A DNA stretch of 64,000 nucleotides from Apricaphanius iberus. Lineage: Eukaryota > Chordata > Actinopteri > Cyprinodontiformes > Aphaniidae. The translations under genes were made by a program, and so were the position numbers. How positions within the stretch are numbered: position 1 is the first letter of the stretch; each line of letters begins with the position of its first letter. This document shows positions 9,528 through 20,900 of this stretch, piece by piece. The notes under the pieces are model-generated. The model was not told the origin of the DNA, ran no database searches, and saw only the letters and a program-made list of their open reading frames with translations. The DNA lies in assembly GCA_028564705.1 (NCBI GenBank), contig JAPXFQ010001339.1:248001-312000 (forward strand), written 5' to 3'.

Positions 9528-11113
9528 TACACTACCGTTCAAAAGTTTGGGATCACATTGAAATGTCCTTATTTTTGAAGGAAAAGCACTGTACTTTTCA
9601 ATAAAGATAACTTTAAACTAGTCTTAACTTTAAAGAAACACATGCTATACATTGCTAATGTGGTAAATGACTATTCTAGCTGCAAATGTCTGGTTTTTGG
9701 TGCAATATCTACATAGGTGTATAGAGGCCCATTTCCAGCAACTATCACTCCAGTGTTCTAATGGTACAATGTGTTTGCTCATTGGCTCAGAAGGCTAATT
9801 GATGATTAGAAAACCCTTGTGCAATCATGTTCACACATCTGAAAACAGTTTAGCTCGGTACAGAAGCTACAAAACTGACCTTCCTTTGAGCAGATTGAGT
9901 TTCTGGAGCATCACATTTGTGGGGTCAATTAAACGCTCAAAATGGCCAGAAAAAGAGAACTTTCATCTGAAACTCGACAGTCTATTCTTGTCTTAGAAAT
10001 GAAGGCTATTCCATGCGAGAAATTGCTAAGAAATTGAAGATTTCCTACAACGGTGTGTACTACTCCCTTAAGAGGACAGCACAAACAGGCTCTAACCAGA
10101 GTAGAAAAAGAAGTGGGAGGCCGCGTTGCACAACTGAGCAAGAAACAGACGCCTCACAGGTCCCCAACTGGCATCTTCATTAAATAGTACCCGCAAAACA
10201 CCAGTGTCAACATCTACAGTGAAGAGGCGGCTGCGGGATTCTGGGCTTCAGGGCAAAGTGGCAAAGAAAAAGCCATATCTGAGACTGGCCAATAAAAGAA
10301 AAAGATTAAGATGGGCAAAAGAACACAGACATTGGACAGAGGAAGACTGGAAAAAAGTGCTGTGGACGGATGAATCCAAGTTTGAGGTGTTTGGATCACA
10401 AAGAAGAACGTTTGTGAGACGCAGAACAACTGAAAAGATGCTGGAAGAATGCCTGACGCCATCTGTTAAGCATGGTGGAGGTAATGTGATGGTCTGGGGT
10501 TGCTTTGGTGCTGGTAAGGTGGGAGATTTGTACAGGGTAAAAGGGATTCTGAATAAGGAAGGCTATCACTCCATTTTGCAACGCCATGCCATACCCAGTG
10601 GACAGCGCTTGATTGGAGCCAATTTCATCCTACAACAGGACAATGACCCAAAACACACCTCGAAATTGTACAAGAACTATTTAGAGAAGAAGCAGGCAGC
10701 TGGTATTCTATCGGTAATGGAGTGGCCAGCGCAGTCACCAGATTTGAACCCCGTTGAGCTGTTGTGGGAGCAGCTTGACCGTATGGTACGCAAGAAGTGC
10801 CCATCCAACCAATCCAAATTGTGGGAGCTGCTTCTAGAAGCGTGGGGTGCAATTTCTCCAGATTACCTCAACAAATTAACAGCTAGAATGCCAAAGGTCT
10901 GCAATGCTGTAATTGCTGCAAATGGAGGATTCTTTGATGAAAGCAAAGTTTGATGTAAAAACAATCTTATTTCAAATAAAAATCATTATTTCTAACCTTG
11001 TCAATGTCTTGACTAAATTTTTTATTCATTTCACAACGTATGGTGGTGAATAAGTGTGACTTTTCATGGAAAACACAAAATTGTTTGGGTGACCCCAAAC
11101 TTTTGAACTGTCA
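9528..11113 (+). mobile_element. Tc1-like transposon, DD38E type
   Basis: The element begins CACTACCGTTCAAAAGTTTG after a TA dinucleotide (9528-9529). The other end holds GTGACCCCAAACTTTTGAAC at about 11089-11109. Read inverted, the two ends match at about 20 of 22 positions. The last few bases of the right terminus and its TA are degraded. A transposase with catalytic D, D and E lies inside. The length of 1.58 kb is normal for Tc1. The left end sits exactly at the decayed terminus of the hAT element, so Tc1 either inserted into it or replaced its last bases. Confidence 0.9.
9942..10953 (+). pseudogene. Tc1-like transposase, two frameshifts
   Basis: The protein starts MARKRELSSETRQSILVL at 9942. 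After a 1-base shift near 9995 comes the helix-turn-helix block (GYSMREIAKKLKISYNGVYY) and the GRPR motif. A second shift near 10150 precedes the long open frame (10204-10953). That frame carries the DDE domain: first Asp in LWTDESKFEVFG, second Asp in LQQDNDPKHT, Glu in SPDLNPVELLWE. Counting codons, 38 residues separate the second Asp from the Glu, instead of the 34 of ordinary Tc1. That spacing fits the DD38E ('Intruder') group. The gene is inactive because of the shifts but otherwise well preserved, suggesting fairly recent activity. Confidence 0.9.
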
Positions 11114-11262
11114 TTTTTTGGTTGAATGTCTCCTGTTGATGTGTGAGGGCACCGTTGTCTGGGAATGGCTTTATGAGCCAGCTTGTCAGCGGATAGGCTC
11201 CGATGATGTAGCAGCCAACATCCTCTCCTCCAATACTCCTGCGCTGCTGTGAAAACATCTTC

Positions 11263-11971
11263 AATTCAATTTCAATTCAGCTTATTTATATAGCGCCATT
11301 TCACAACAGATGTCATCTCAAGGCACTTTACAAGAAGAGTTATTACAATACAATGTTAAATTTAGGAATTAGAGAACCACAGAAGATTGCGTCGTGACTT
11401 CTCAGCAATCCCTCACACTGAGCAAGCATGAAGCGACAGTGGAGAGGAAAAACTCCCTTTTAACAGGAAGAAACCTCCAGCAGAACCAGGCTCAGCATAA
11501 GCAGTCATCTGCTGAGACCGTCTGGGGTTTGGAGAAGGCAGGAGAGAGACAGAAAGAACAACAGAACTGATGCAGAAGCAGAAGTTGGTAGCAGGACGTG
11601 GAGAACGTTCCTCCACTGGAATCCCATCTTAGTCAGGGTCATCAAGCAGGGTGGGTCAGGAGCACCTACTGTAGGAAGAGACTAAGAGAAAACAGGTTAG
11701 AGCTTGAATTGACAGCACATCATGCAGTTGGGGATAAGTAGGAGAAAAAGTAGGAACTGATTCTAATAATGTCCTCCAACAGCCTAGCCTAAAGCAGCAT
11801 AGCTACTAACATTAACCTGTCTCCTAGCTACTAGGAGACCTAGCTACTATCACTCTCTACCTGGCTTACATTAATCTATCTCTACCTAGCTACTCTACCT
11901 GACTACTAACATTAACCTGTCTCTTCTTAGCTACCTGTCTAACCTGTCTCTAACTACCTATTAACCTGTCT
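11263..11971 (-). other. L2 3' UTR with degenerate CTAGCTAC repeats
   Basis: The non-coding 3' part of the LINE. At 11780-11960 a degenerate motif (CTAGCTACT, CTACCTGACTAC, TTAACCTGTCTC) repeats irregularly, forming a small minisatellite inside the UTR. The terminal 200 bp match the L2 tail at 58.8-59.17 kb, which lies in the opposite orientation. Confidence 0.75.
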
Positions 11972-14585
11972 TTAACTGTAAGCTTTGTCAAAGAGGAAGT
12001 TTTTAAGCCTAGTTTTAAAGATAGACAAGATGTCTGCTTCACGAACCAACCCTGGGAGCTGGTTCCATAGGAGGGGAACTTGGTAACTGAAAGATCTTCC
12101 ACTCATTCTACTTTTAGAAATCCTAGGAACTACCAGTAGACCTGCAGTCTGAGAGTGAAGGGCTCTGTTAGGAACATATGGAACAATTAGGTCTCTTATG
12201 TATGATGGAGCTTGATTATTAAGAGCTTTATATGTCAGAAGGAGGATCATGAAATCTATTCTAGATTTTACTGGGAGCCAGTGAAGAGAAGCTAAAAAAG
12301 GGGAAATGTGATCTCTTCTTATTTTATTCATTAGAACCCTTGCAGCAGCATTTTGGACTAACTGAAGACTTTTAATTGTATTCTATGGACTACCTGATAA
12401 TAAAGAGTTCTAATTTTTGCAATAGTTCTAAGGTGAAAAAAGTAAATCCTAGAGACTTCTTTAATGTGAGATCTAAATGACATTTCTTGGTCAAAAATAA
12501 CACCGAGGTTCTTTGCTTTATTACTGGAGGCTAATTTAATGCCGTCCAGGTGAAGGGGTTGACTAAGTAGTTTCTTTTTCAGAGCTTCTGGTCCAAAGAC
12601 GACAACTTCTGTTTTATCAGAATTCAGAAGCAAGAAGTTTAGAGTCATCCAAATTTTTATGTCTTCCAGACATGCCTGTAGTCTACCTAACTGATTGGAT
12701 TCATCAGGATTTATGGATAGATATAGCTGTGTATCATCTGCGTAACTATGGAAATTTATCCCATGCTGCCTAATGATTTTACCAATAGGAAGCATATATA
12801 TAGTAAAAAGAATCGGCCCAAGCACTGAACCCTGTGGTACTCCGCAAGTAACTATTGAGGTTGAGGAAGATCTATTGTTTACCTGAACAAACAGAAATCT
12901 GTTGGACAAATAAGATTTAAACCAGCCTAGTGCTGTTCCTATTATACTGACACGTTCAAACCTTTCTATGAGAATATTGTGAGCGACAGTGTCAAAGGCA
13001 GCACTGAGATCTAACAGGACCAGTAAAGTCACCAATGCATTGTCTGAGGCTATGAGAATATCATTAGTAACCTTCACCAGAGCTATTTCAGTGCTATGAT
13101 GAGCTCTAAAGCCTGACTGAACTTCTCAAACAGCTCATTATTTTTAAATGCTAACACATCTGATGTGCAAATATTTTCTCAAGAATTTAAATAAGAAGGG
13201 AAGATTAGATATCGGTCTATAGTTAATTAAGTCGTTTTGATCAAGAGATGGTTTCTTAAGTAGAGGTTTAATCACAGCAATCTTAAACTCCTGTGGTACA
13301 TATCCATTGATTAAGGATAGATTCATTATATCTAAAATTGGAGCAGCAATCAAAGGGAAACCCCCTTTTAAAAGTTTAGTCACTACTAAGAGCTGGGGGG
13401 AAAATATGCTGTTCTGGCTGTTCGAAGGCTTTTTATATAGCAATAGACTATTTTTCCGCACAAAATAAGAATCCTGTAAATGCGTGGAGCGCCATTTTCT
13501 CTCTAGTTTTCTAACAGTCTGCTGTAGCTCTAAATTAAACCAGGGAGCTAATCTTCTATTGCTAGCCACCTTCCTTTTCAAGGGTTCAACTTTGTATATT
13601 GCCAGAGGCAGGGAGGAATTAATGCTATGAACTAAAATGTCAAGTTGCGATGGCAAGGAGTTAAATCAATATTTTTTTATTGTACTTTTATATACTGAGG
13701 AAACTGAAGTTGGAAGAGCTTCTTTAAAACTTGTTACAGCATTGTCTGATAACGTTCTGGTATAATGAAGTTTTCTTTCAGGTTTGAAATGATCAGTTAG
13801 AGTGAGTTTAAAAGTCATCAGAAAATGATCAGACAGGATAGGCTTATTTGAAAAGACTGTTATTTCTTCACAGTCAATGCCATAAGTCAACACAAGATCG
13901 AAAGTGTGGCGACAAGAGTGGGTTTGTCCCTGCACATTTTGAGTAAAGCCTATTGAGTCTAAGATAATGTTAAAAGCTGTTTTTAGACTATCACTTTCAC
14001 TATCAACATGAATACGGAAGTCTCCAACTATAATAACTTTATCAGTGTTTAAAACTAAGTCAGATAGAAAATCTGAGATCTGATCTAAAAATTGAGAATA
14101 TGGGCCTGGTGGACGATACAAGACCACTGCTTTACTGCTTTGTTATGTGTATGAGGAAGGCTAAAGATTAAATACTCAAAAGAACTGTAACTATTATTTA
14201 TGGGGGGATTAATTAGTAAATCTGTATGAAAGATGGTGGCTACTCCACCTTCTCGACCAGTACTTCGAGGGACACTAAAGTTTAAGTAACTAGAGTGAGT
14301 TGACTCATTTATTGTGACATGGTCCTCTTCCTGCAACCATGTCTCTGCAAGACAAAACAGATCAATGTTATTGTCACAAATTAAGTCATTTACCAAGAGT
14401 GATTTTGAGGGGAGAGATCTTATGTTTAGTAAAACACATTTTATTGATTTATTTTTCTGTTCAGTCGGAGTTGTATTTATCTTTATGAGATTTTTATACT
14501 TTGCTCTAGTATCATTAACTTTTAATTCATTTGTTTTGGGTAGTGGATGGGAGACTGTCTCTATAGGGTCGTGGGTGGATGGCAT
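11972..14585 (-). pseudogene. L2 ORF2: endonuclease, reverse transcriptase and C-terminal domain, frameshifted
   Basis: Start at [15 protein letters not shown] (14585). The apurinic-type endonuclease shows [36 protein letters not shown] and ILSDHFL. The motif normally read GDFN has Arg in place of the catalytic Asn. The RT shows FKIAVIKPLLKKPSL, NYRPISNLPF, LDLSAAFDTVAHNIL, CGVPQGSVLGPILF and the active-site YADD (SYADDTQLYL). The C-terminal block HISPFLASLHWLPVKSRIDF to the end (FKTRLKNFLFDKAYS) is intact. Frame changes occur near 14100, 13660, 13100 and 12340. The intact protein would nick DNA and copy its RNA at the nick (target-primed reverse transcription). This copy cannot. Confidence 0.9.
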
Positions 14586-14615
14586 TCCCTGTTCCCTGAC
14601 CTGGACTCTGGGTAG

Positions 14616-15086
14616 TCACGGCATTGGGGAACTAGAGATAACCCTATCAATGTTCCTGGAGAGAAGGGCAGCGCCGTCCGCGATGGGATGGATGCCATCT
14701 CTACGTAACAGTCCAGGTTTTCCCCAGAAGGTCCCCCAGTTATCAATGTAGCCAAAGGTAAACCAAAGGTGAAACGACAGCATACGGCTGTACATGTCAT
14801 CGCTAGTACGATCAGGCAGGGGACCAGAAAAAATGACAGTCAGATATCTTTTTTACAGCCCTACACACCGAAGCAAGCTAATTTTAGTGACCTCCGATTG
14901 CCGTAACCGGGTGTCATTGCCACCAGCATGGATAACGATCCTGCTATACTGCCATTTCTCCTTGGCTATTACACCTGCCATCTTCGCTAAAGAAGGCAAA
15001 GGAGCAGCTAAACATCTGACACAGAGAGCAAGAGAGAGGAGGAGATTCAGAGAGAGACGGAGGGACAGAAGAGAAAGCCGTAGCCA
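14616..15086 (-). pseudogene. L2 ORF1 with SGNH/GDSL esterase-like domain
   Basis: The minus strand starts [15 protein letters not shown], then a Cys pair (CSLCQMF). After a frame change comes the esterase-like block: [13 protein letters not shown] (Gly/Asn/Asp block), LTVIFSGPLP, and DNWGTFWGKPGLLRRDGIHP with the Asp-X-X-His block, ending NIDRVISSSPMP and a stop at 14616-14618. An internal stop at 14853-14855 and the frame change disable it. Esterase-type ORF1 proteins are known from L2/CR1-group LINEs and are thought to bind RNA or lipids. The Ser-containing first block was not found in this copy. Confidence 0.75.
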
Positions 15087-15261
15087 TGCTAGCAGGTAAC
15101 TAAACTAACCTAGTGATACCTTACCTAGCCCAGAAAACCGGTGTAACACTTAATGAGTTCTCAAAATGTAAAGAACACCAACAGAAAATAAGTGTTTCAA
15201 CGTGTTTGTGTGTTAAAATCACTCAGAAAAGCTTCTGGACAGAGAAAATTAGATAAATTAA

Positions 15262-16025
15262 AGAGGGCAAGAGCACCAAGATGCTTCAGCCAAGTGAGTC
15301 ACCAAAAAGGAAATGACGCGATACACCTTACCAACGCAGTGTCCGTCGCCCTTCCCCCTCTCTGCCACTTCCCACAGTGCAGATAAACTGAAAAACTCTG
15401 GATACATGTAAGCATCCAGGTTACCTAGTGTACACATTCCAAAACAAACATCTACTACATCAACAACTGCCTGTAAAATAATGGAATACCATCCCTTCTG
15501 GTTGAAAAACTCTGTGTGGTACTCATGGGTTGCTAAAATAGGGATGTGGGAACCATCAACAGCCCCAACACACTGTGGCACCCCCCATCTCTGCTCAAAG
15601 TGTAGTGAAAATTCTTTAAATTTTCTGCATTTGGCATCTTAATTACTTCAGGCAACAAGATTTCTTCCACAGAGGAACAGAACTCATTCAAACAGTCACA
15701 GGCAGTTGAAATACTCCTACTCTAAAAAGGCACGCAATGATCCTGTACTCAGAGTTAGTGCCGAGTTTCCAGATGGCAACAGAAACTCTCTTTTCTAGCT
15801 ATACAGCAAGACGATACGTTGTGTCCATTCTCTCCAGTGCAGGCTTCAGGCGGCAACAGACATATTGAAAGCTCTCTCTGGACATATGGGAATTATCCAT
15901 CCACTGCTCATCAATAAAACTGGAAAAAACCATTTTTCACCAGTCATCACCTTTGCTCCAGACCCAGACGGACGGTGAGGAGTGTTGCGCAATGAGCCGC
16001 AACAACGTCTAAAACGCAAACAGAA
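15262..16025 (-). pseudogene. PIF/Harbinger (HARBI1-like) transposase remnant
   Basis: The minus strand contains MSRESFQYVC, LKPALERMDTTYR, VSVAIWKLGTNSEYR and ACDCLNEFC. It continues with the signature CVGAVDGSHIPI (first catalytic Asp), EYHTEFFNQKGWYSIILQAVVD and a degraded second block (LDAYMYP, where HDARVF-like is usual) followed by LSALWEVAERG. These are the blocks of HARBI1-type DDE nucleases, in order, with stops and a frameshift near 15590. The third acidic residue is not recognisable. No partner Myb-like gene or terminal repeats were identified next to it. Confidence 0.82.
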
Positions 16026-16261
16026 CACGAGTTAAAATAGCTCTGCCATCTAAAATATTGTTTGTTATTCTTTGTACAAACAAGGAGGAACAGCATCTCA
16101 CAGTGTTGCCGGGATCCGTGTAACAGCTGACCTGCTTCCCAAGAACTAACACAGCCTTAAATAGATTTCGTCAACCATACTATTATCTCTACCATTTCAG
16201 TAAAGATTTCTTCTCAGTGAAGTCTCCAGACTCTGAGGCATCTTTGTCTGATAGGACAGGC
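16026..16261. other. No recognisable feature
   Basis: Mixed sequence between the Harbinger remnant and the first copy of an unnamed dispersed repeat. No coding motif was seen. Confidence 0.4.
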
Positions 16262-16500
16262 TCAATCTTAGGACACGTCAGGATGTTCAGTGCTCCGAGG
16301 GTCCTTTCCATGGGAATACAGAACATAGGGATCCTAATATCAGTTCATTTGACCTAACCTAACATTATACAGTTTGACACATTCAGACTATCACTACATC
16401 ATGAATAAATAGCACAGTGTTCTCTCAGTATGTAACAATACACAGAAAAGATCATTTTTAATATATATTTATTTGTAGAAATGTTCCCATAACAGCCCCC
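16262..16500 (+). repeat. Unnamed dispersed repeat, copy 1 (uninterrupted)
   Basis: The block CAATCTTAGGACACGTCAGG, followed by ATACAGAACATAGGGATC, TTCTCTCAGTATGTAA and ACACAGAAAAGATCA, recurs at 27529 (same strand) and, inverted, at 36060-36225. Here the sequence continues TTAATATATATTT and then TTCCCATAACAG without interruption. In the second copy a piggyBac-type MITE sits at that TTAA. I do not know the family. Confidence 0.75.
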
Positions 16501-17101
16501 CCATTTTTATCATAACTTAGTGATAAACAAACAAACAAATAAACTAATAATTACGATAACATATTTAGAAACTACCACTAGTGGGAAGGCTGGCAGAAGG
16601 AAAAAAAACAACAATAATAAATCAAGAACTAAATACCTTTTGCATTACAAGTCACAGTAAATATTCTGTGGGACAAAAGAATGCAGTGGCCCCTATATCC
16701 CTAGGTGGCCTTTCTGAATGGCTCCTTATCAGACAGGAAAACACTGCAAAACAGAGATGGAGCACAATGCTAGGCAGTATCAGTCAAGTACAACATAAAA
16801 AGTCAAAAATGCTTAGCACAAGTTTAAACGTGTACTTTTACCTTAAATGAGGCTTGTATCCACAGTGTGAACACCACAGTAACCCTTTAAAGAGGTCACA
16901 CAAAAAACACAGATCATTAGTAATCAACAATAATGATAACATCCATCACAACAAAACATAAAAAATAACAACCAATAAGTTGCCAAGTTAGATCTAGCAA
17001 TAAAGTCAATAAGCTTAAATGAGCTAAAATGCTAACAACAGCAAGCATGGTAATGCTAATTAATATGTTTGTATTACTATAAAGAGTACAACAATATAGT
17101 C
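16501..17101. other. Unclassified AT-rich sequence
   Basis: Apart from a run of Cs at the start and AT-rich stretches I see no gene, RNA or terminal repeat. The 89- and 63-codon open frames carry no known motif. Confidence 0.4.
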
Positions 17102-17436
17102 CATCCATCCATTCATTTTCTGAACTGCTTAGTCCCCCAGGGGTAGCGGGGCTGGTGCCTATCTCCAGCTGTCAACGGGCGAGAGGCGGGGTCGCCTGTC
17201 CATCACAGGGCCACATCTAAACAGACAGGACAAACAACCATGCAATCACACGCTCACACCTAAGGACAATTTAGAGTAATCTGTTAACCTGACAGTCATG
17301 TTTTTGGACTGTGGGAGGACGCCGGAGTACTCGGAGGGAACCCATGGATGCACGGGGAGAACATGCAAACTCCATGCAGAAAGGCCCTTCTTGCTGCAAG
17401 GCAACAGTGCTAACCACTGCGCCAGCATACTAATGC
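17102..17436 (-). mobile_element. tRNA-headed SINE with RTE-type LINE tail
   Basis: Read on the minus strand, it begins TGGCGCAGTGGTTAGCACTG (an A-box-like pol III start). It continues GGAGTTTGCATGTTCTCCCC and CCCACAGTCCAAAAACATGA, and ends GAGATAGGCACCAGCCCC plus a GATG-repeat tail (plus strand CCATCCATCCATTC at 17101-17114). The B-box part is deleted. The tail matches the fragment at 42477-42606, and the middle matches part of the SINE at 54757. SINEs of this kind are moved by RTE-type LINEs. Confidence 0.75.
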
Positions 17437-17449
17437 TGGCTAACGTGCT

Positions 17450-18253
17450 GTCATTAGTATGAGTAAGATTATTATGAAAATATACGGAAAAAGATTAAAT
17501 TAACTAAAATGCATACAAGGTCTAGCATGCTACTCCTAAGTACCTTTATATTAAGTAAGGGGTGTCAAGACTTATAAAACGTAGAAGGTAAACTTTCCTT
17601 ACTCTGATGAAATGGTCTGTTTCAATAGGCCAGGCAAGAGCATACATAGAGATTAATGTACAAATTGGGTTCTGTATGCCAAACATGCTGATTTAAAGAC
17701 AGAGAATGTTTCTCAATGTCAAGGCGCCTTGCTTACGAGGACACTGTTCTTCTTTGGTCAAAGAAAATGGTTAAATGGAACAGACTTGTGACCGTGGCTG
17801 CTGGCTTACATGCTCTGTTTACGTCCCGTCCGTCGTAGTAGCAACGTAGCGTAGTAACATTACTTCAGCCATGGAACTGGAAATGTATAACAACCATTTC
17901 CCTTTTTTTTAAACTATGTATATGTCTGTTAAATCACATAATAAGCATTAGTACCTTGTAGCAACCGAAGCTGCAACTACTAAGCAACTAAACAACCATA
18001 CATAACTTCTTTGGATCTAAAAAATTATAATAAAAAAATAGAACAAACATTTTAGATATAAGCCCGATAGCTAAAATTAGTTGACTTACATTTAAACTTA
18101 AATTTATCCCCGAAGTAGCTGCTGCCAGCTCCTACTGCGCTGTATTCTGGGAAATTTGTATACACTGAGGGATGAACTTTGGTGAACTCTGATCGCAGGT
18201 GCTGCGTTTCTCTGGCAACAAGGCTGAGTGAAACCTGCTGCAGTGTCACACAC
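17450..18253. other. Unclassified sequence
   Basis: No recognisable coding block or repeat family. The short open frame at 18052-18249 (minus) is unsupported. Confidence 0.4.
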
Positions 18254-18256
18254 TAA

Positions 18257-18997
18257 CTGTACGTACACACCAAAAGCGAATTAAGCAAGCGGCGAGTCAG
18301 GTGTACATGTTATGTCAATGGAGGAGCACGTTGAAGCGCGGCAGGGGGTCCCGCTTCAAATCAGAAGCAGATCTGCGTCGCGAAAAAGCTTTTCTCCCTT
18401 TTTTGCATGGAGGATTTAAACGAATGAGGGGTTTGCAGCGTGCAAAAAGTCTACTCAAGTTGAAAATCTCTGAACTCCAGCTTCAATTCGCGCCGTGTCA
18501 ACCAATCAGGGGACAGAGTTTCAGTGATTCTGTGACTGTCCTCACCAGGTTTCCTGTTAGCAGCTCCTGCATCACGTCCCACGCTGCTCAAATATTATAA
18601 ACTTTTACGAACCGCAGAGAGATGTACAGCTGCTCAGAAATGTAGTTGTGTCGGCAGATAAAGCTTTAATCTTCCCGACACAAACTAGACGAGCAGGTCA
18701 CGTTATCCAGGCGGCGAGGAGCCGGTATTTATGAGAGGGTCCCCGCTGCTGCACTCTAGCCCCAGCTCCGCTGAAGCCCGGGCCAAACACGCTCTCCTCC
18801 GTCAGCTCGGTCCATAATCCACCGCAGATGCACTCTGGCCCCAGCTCCACTGAAGGCCAGTTCGCATGTGAAAATGCCATATTTTAAGCGTGACCAGTTC
18901 GCTTTGTACACGCTTCAAGGTGTGAATGTGCACGTGAACAGCTACGCGTGTGTCGCGCTTTATAGTCGCTACTATGGCGTTCAGTGTGGACACAGCG
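18257..18997. mobile_element. Non-autonomous PIF/Harbinger-type element, copy 1 (741 bp)
   Basis: The left end CTGTACGTACACACCAAAAG follows TAA (18254-18256). The right end, inverted, is CGCTGTGTCCACACTGAACG and is followed by TTA. The interior matches, in inverted orientation, the element at 55633-56796, sharing blocks such as TGACATAACATGTACA, CCAATCAGGGGACAGAG and GCCCGGGC.AAACACG. It carries two copies of a GC-rich unit (CCCCAGCTCC.CTGAAG) where the other copy carries three to four. There is no ORF of its own. The 3-bp T(A/T)A flanks and the ends suggest Harbinger, and the transposase remnant 2.2 kb away could be of the same superfamily. Confidence 0.66.
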
Positions 18998-20900
18998 TTA
19001 GCGCTGTGGAGCTCACTGAGAGAACACCGTGAGACATAGGGAAATTTCGAATAGATTTGGAAAATCAGAAATGTTCAGTCGATTTCATGACCAAAAATCA
19101 TGTCACTAGTGCGAAAGATGTGACTGTGACGGCGAATACAAAATTAGCATCAGGTTCCAAATTAACATCGCTGCACACTGCTCCACTCTAGAAATGGCGA
19201 TTTGGGGCAAACTCTGGGTCGAACAAAGTCAAATTGTGGAAAAACCGTAACAGCTATTGACATGCCAGATGTAGCTTCATGGCTGAACACGGCATGGATG
19301 TAGCTACAACCTGAATTTTTAGTGGGGTTGCTAGGCTATTGTATGGTGACACAGTAAAAAACTCAAAAATAGTGTATTTTCATGATTTTTGACTCTTGGC
19401 TCTATTCATTTCCTATGGGATTTTTGGGCATGGTTTTGGCTAATTACGTTGCCACTGTATCTCCATTTGCCAATAAAAGTAATAGCACACATCACGCGAT
19501 CGAGCCGGACGATTTGATATACATATATATATGTTGTGGTAGGACCATTAATTTCCAAAATTTTTCTAAAGTGAATAGTATTAGGTGCCTGCCCATGCAA
19601 TTGCACTGCTCTCCTTGCATTGCATTGGGTGGGCCCCAATAAATAAAAATGAAAAAAAAAACAATAAAAAAAATATAATAAAACAAAAATAATTTAAAAA
19701 AAATGAAAAAAATGGAAAGTCTCAGCACTGTGCTCCACCTTGATGAGAGACCCTGCTGAATTTCAGGGAACAGCCAGACTCACATAAACGAACACAAGGC
19801 ACTAGTCATAGAAAAAAAACATTTAAAAAAATCAAGTTCACAAGTGAATTAAACTTAATCATCACTGACTTACAGGTAATCCGTCCTACACCTGTAATCC
19901 AATCAGTCATCCAGCACAAGGGAGGTCCAAAGTGTCCATGCCATATCCTCCTTCTTCATCTCCTTCCTCAACGTCTCCGTGAGGTACGTCATCATGTAGG
20001 CCAGAGATTTCTCCAACATCTGGTGTGTAAAAGTTCTGTTAGATATCCTGACCATTCCCGAATGCAAGGAATGACACAAAAGCAATCCCCTCTCTCATGA
20101 CCATCAGGCCTTTTATAGGTGTTGATACCTCAACCACAGACAGCGTCCAGTGTCTCACGGTCGTTGATCCATCACTCCTCGGAAGCTGTCTCCTCAGAAC
20201 CTCTACTGCAATCCTTAAAAGGAACAGGAGGCTTGAATAGTGGGAGTGTGGGATCAGGCCCCCCTCTCACGCCACAGCATGCAAGGTCGACCTCACCCAA
20301 CCCAAACAGCTTGGCCAACAAATCCACACTCGTTAACTGTGAGAGCAGATCAGCAGTGAAGGAAATCCATCACTTCATTGTCCCTAGCTCAACCCATACG
20401 ATTTTCATGTGGGGAGAGAAAACAGAACAAGACAAAAATGGTCTAAATCCGGGGCAGATTTAGGATTTAGGATAGGGGCTTAGCTCAGATGACTGACAGG
20501 CAAAACATTTTTGCTTTAAAAGATTAGGCATCTCAACTTTTGCATTTGGATCACCTTTAAGCAGATAAAAGACACTGGAATAAAGTTAATATGCTGGAAT
20601 CATACAAAACAAGACTCAAACCATATTAACTATCAACAACTGTCAGCTGCTGACTGAAATCACCTCAAATCACTGGTCCAGGGAACACAGCTTACATCCA
20701 TTAAGAGAACATGATATAAAGCAACAAGGCCACTAAAATCTTATTGTCTTAGACTTGAACCTGGCCTTTTCCTGCTCTATTCTTCATTCTCACAACGATT
20801 TAATCCTGTTTTTCTTTGCTTTCTGTTCAAGTTTCATAACCTATTTCCAATTCTCTTTAATTAATTGCATTTACACAAAAACATTTTAAAGAGTACCATG
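18998..20900. other. Unclassified sequence with poly-A-rich segment
   Basis: No family could be assigned. There is an A-rich, ORF-free stretch at 19640-19710, a short TA run near 19520, and a 60-codon minus-strand frame (19903-20085) with a plausible but unrecognised amino-acid composition. I would not call a gene. Confidence 0.35.

Larger units (their letters stand above)
4669..9529 (-). mobile_element. hAT-superfamily DNA transposon, nearly complete, one end lost
   Basis: The left end starts CAGTGTTGGTCAAGTTAC and continues with repeated AGTAATTAGTTA/TTACTGATTAC-type sequence. Related GTAATGCGTTAC/AGTTACT sequence marks the right side at 9430-9527. Between them lie a hAT transposase on the minus strand, an internal 300-bp duplication with a nested MITE, and a possible second gene on the plus strand. 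The outermost right terminus is missing, because a Tc1 element starts at 9530 and nothing resembling the missing end follows that Tc1. I therefore could not check an 8-bp target duplication. The size of about 4.9 kb fits an autonomous hAT. Confidence 0.72.
11260..15100 (-). mobile_element. L2-clade LINE, nearly full length
   Basis: Read on the minus strand, the element runs from a Ser/Pro-rich ORF1 start (ATG near 15086) through an SGNH esterase-like ORF1, an endonuclease/RT ORF2 and a 3' UTR. It ends at 11260-11280 in an ATTGAA-type tail (plus strand TTCAATTCAATTTCAATTC). The 3' UTR holds the block found in other fish L2 copies: GCGCTATATAAA-like sequence at its end and the CTTCCTGTTAAAAGGGAGTT block (plus strand 11447-11470). 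ORF2 is broken into five frames. The length of about 3.8 kb fits a full-length member with damaged coding sequence. Confidence 0.88.
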
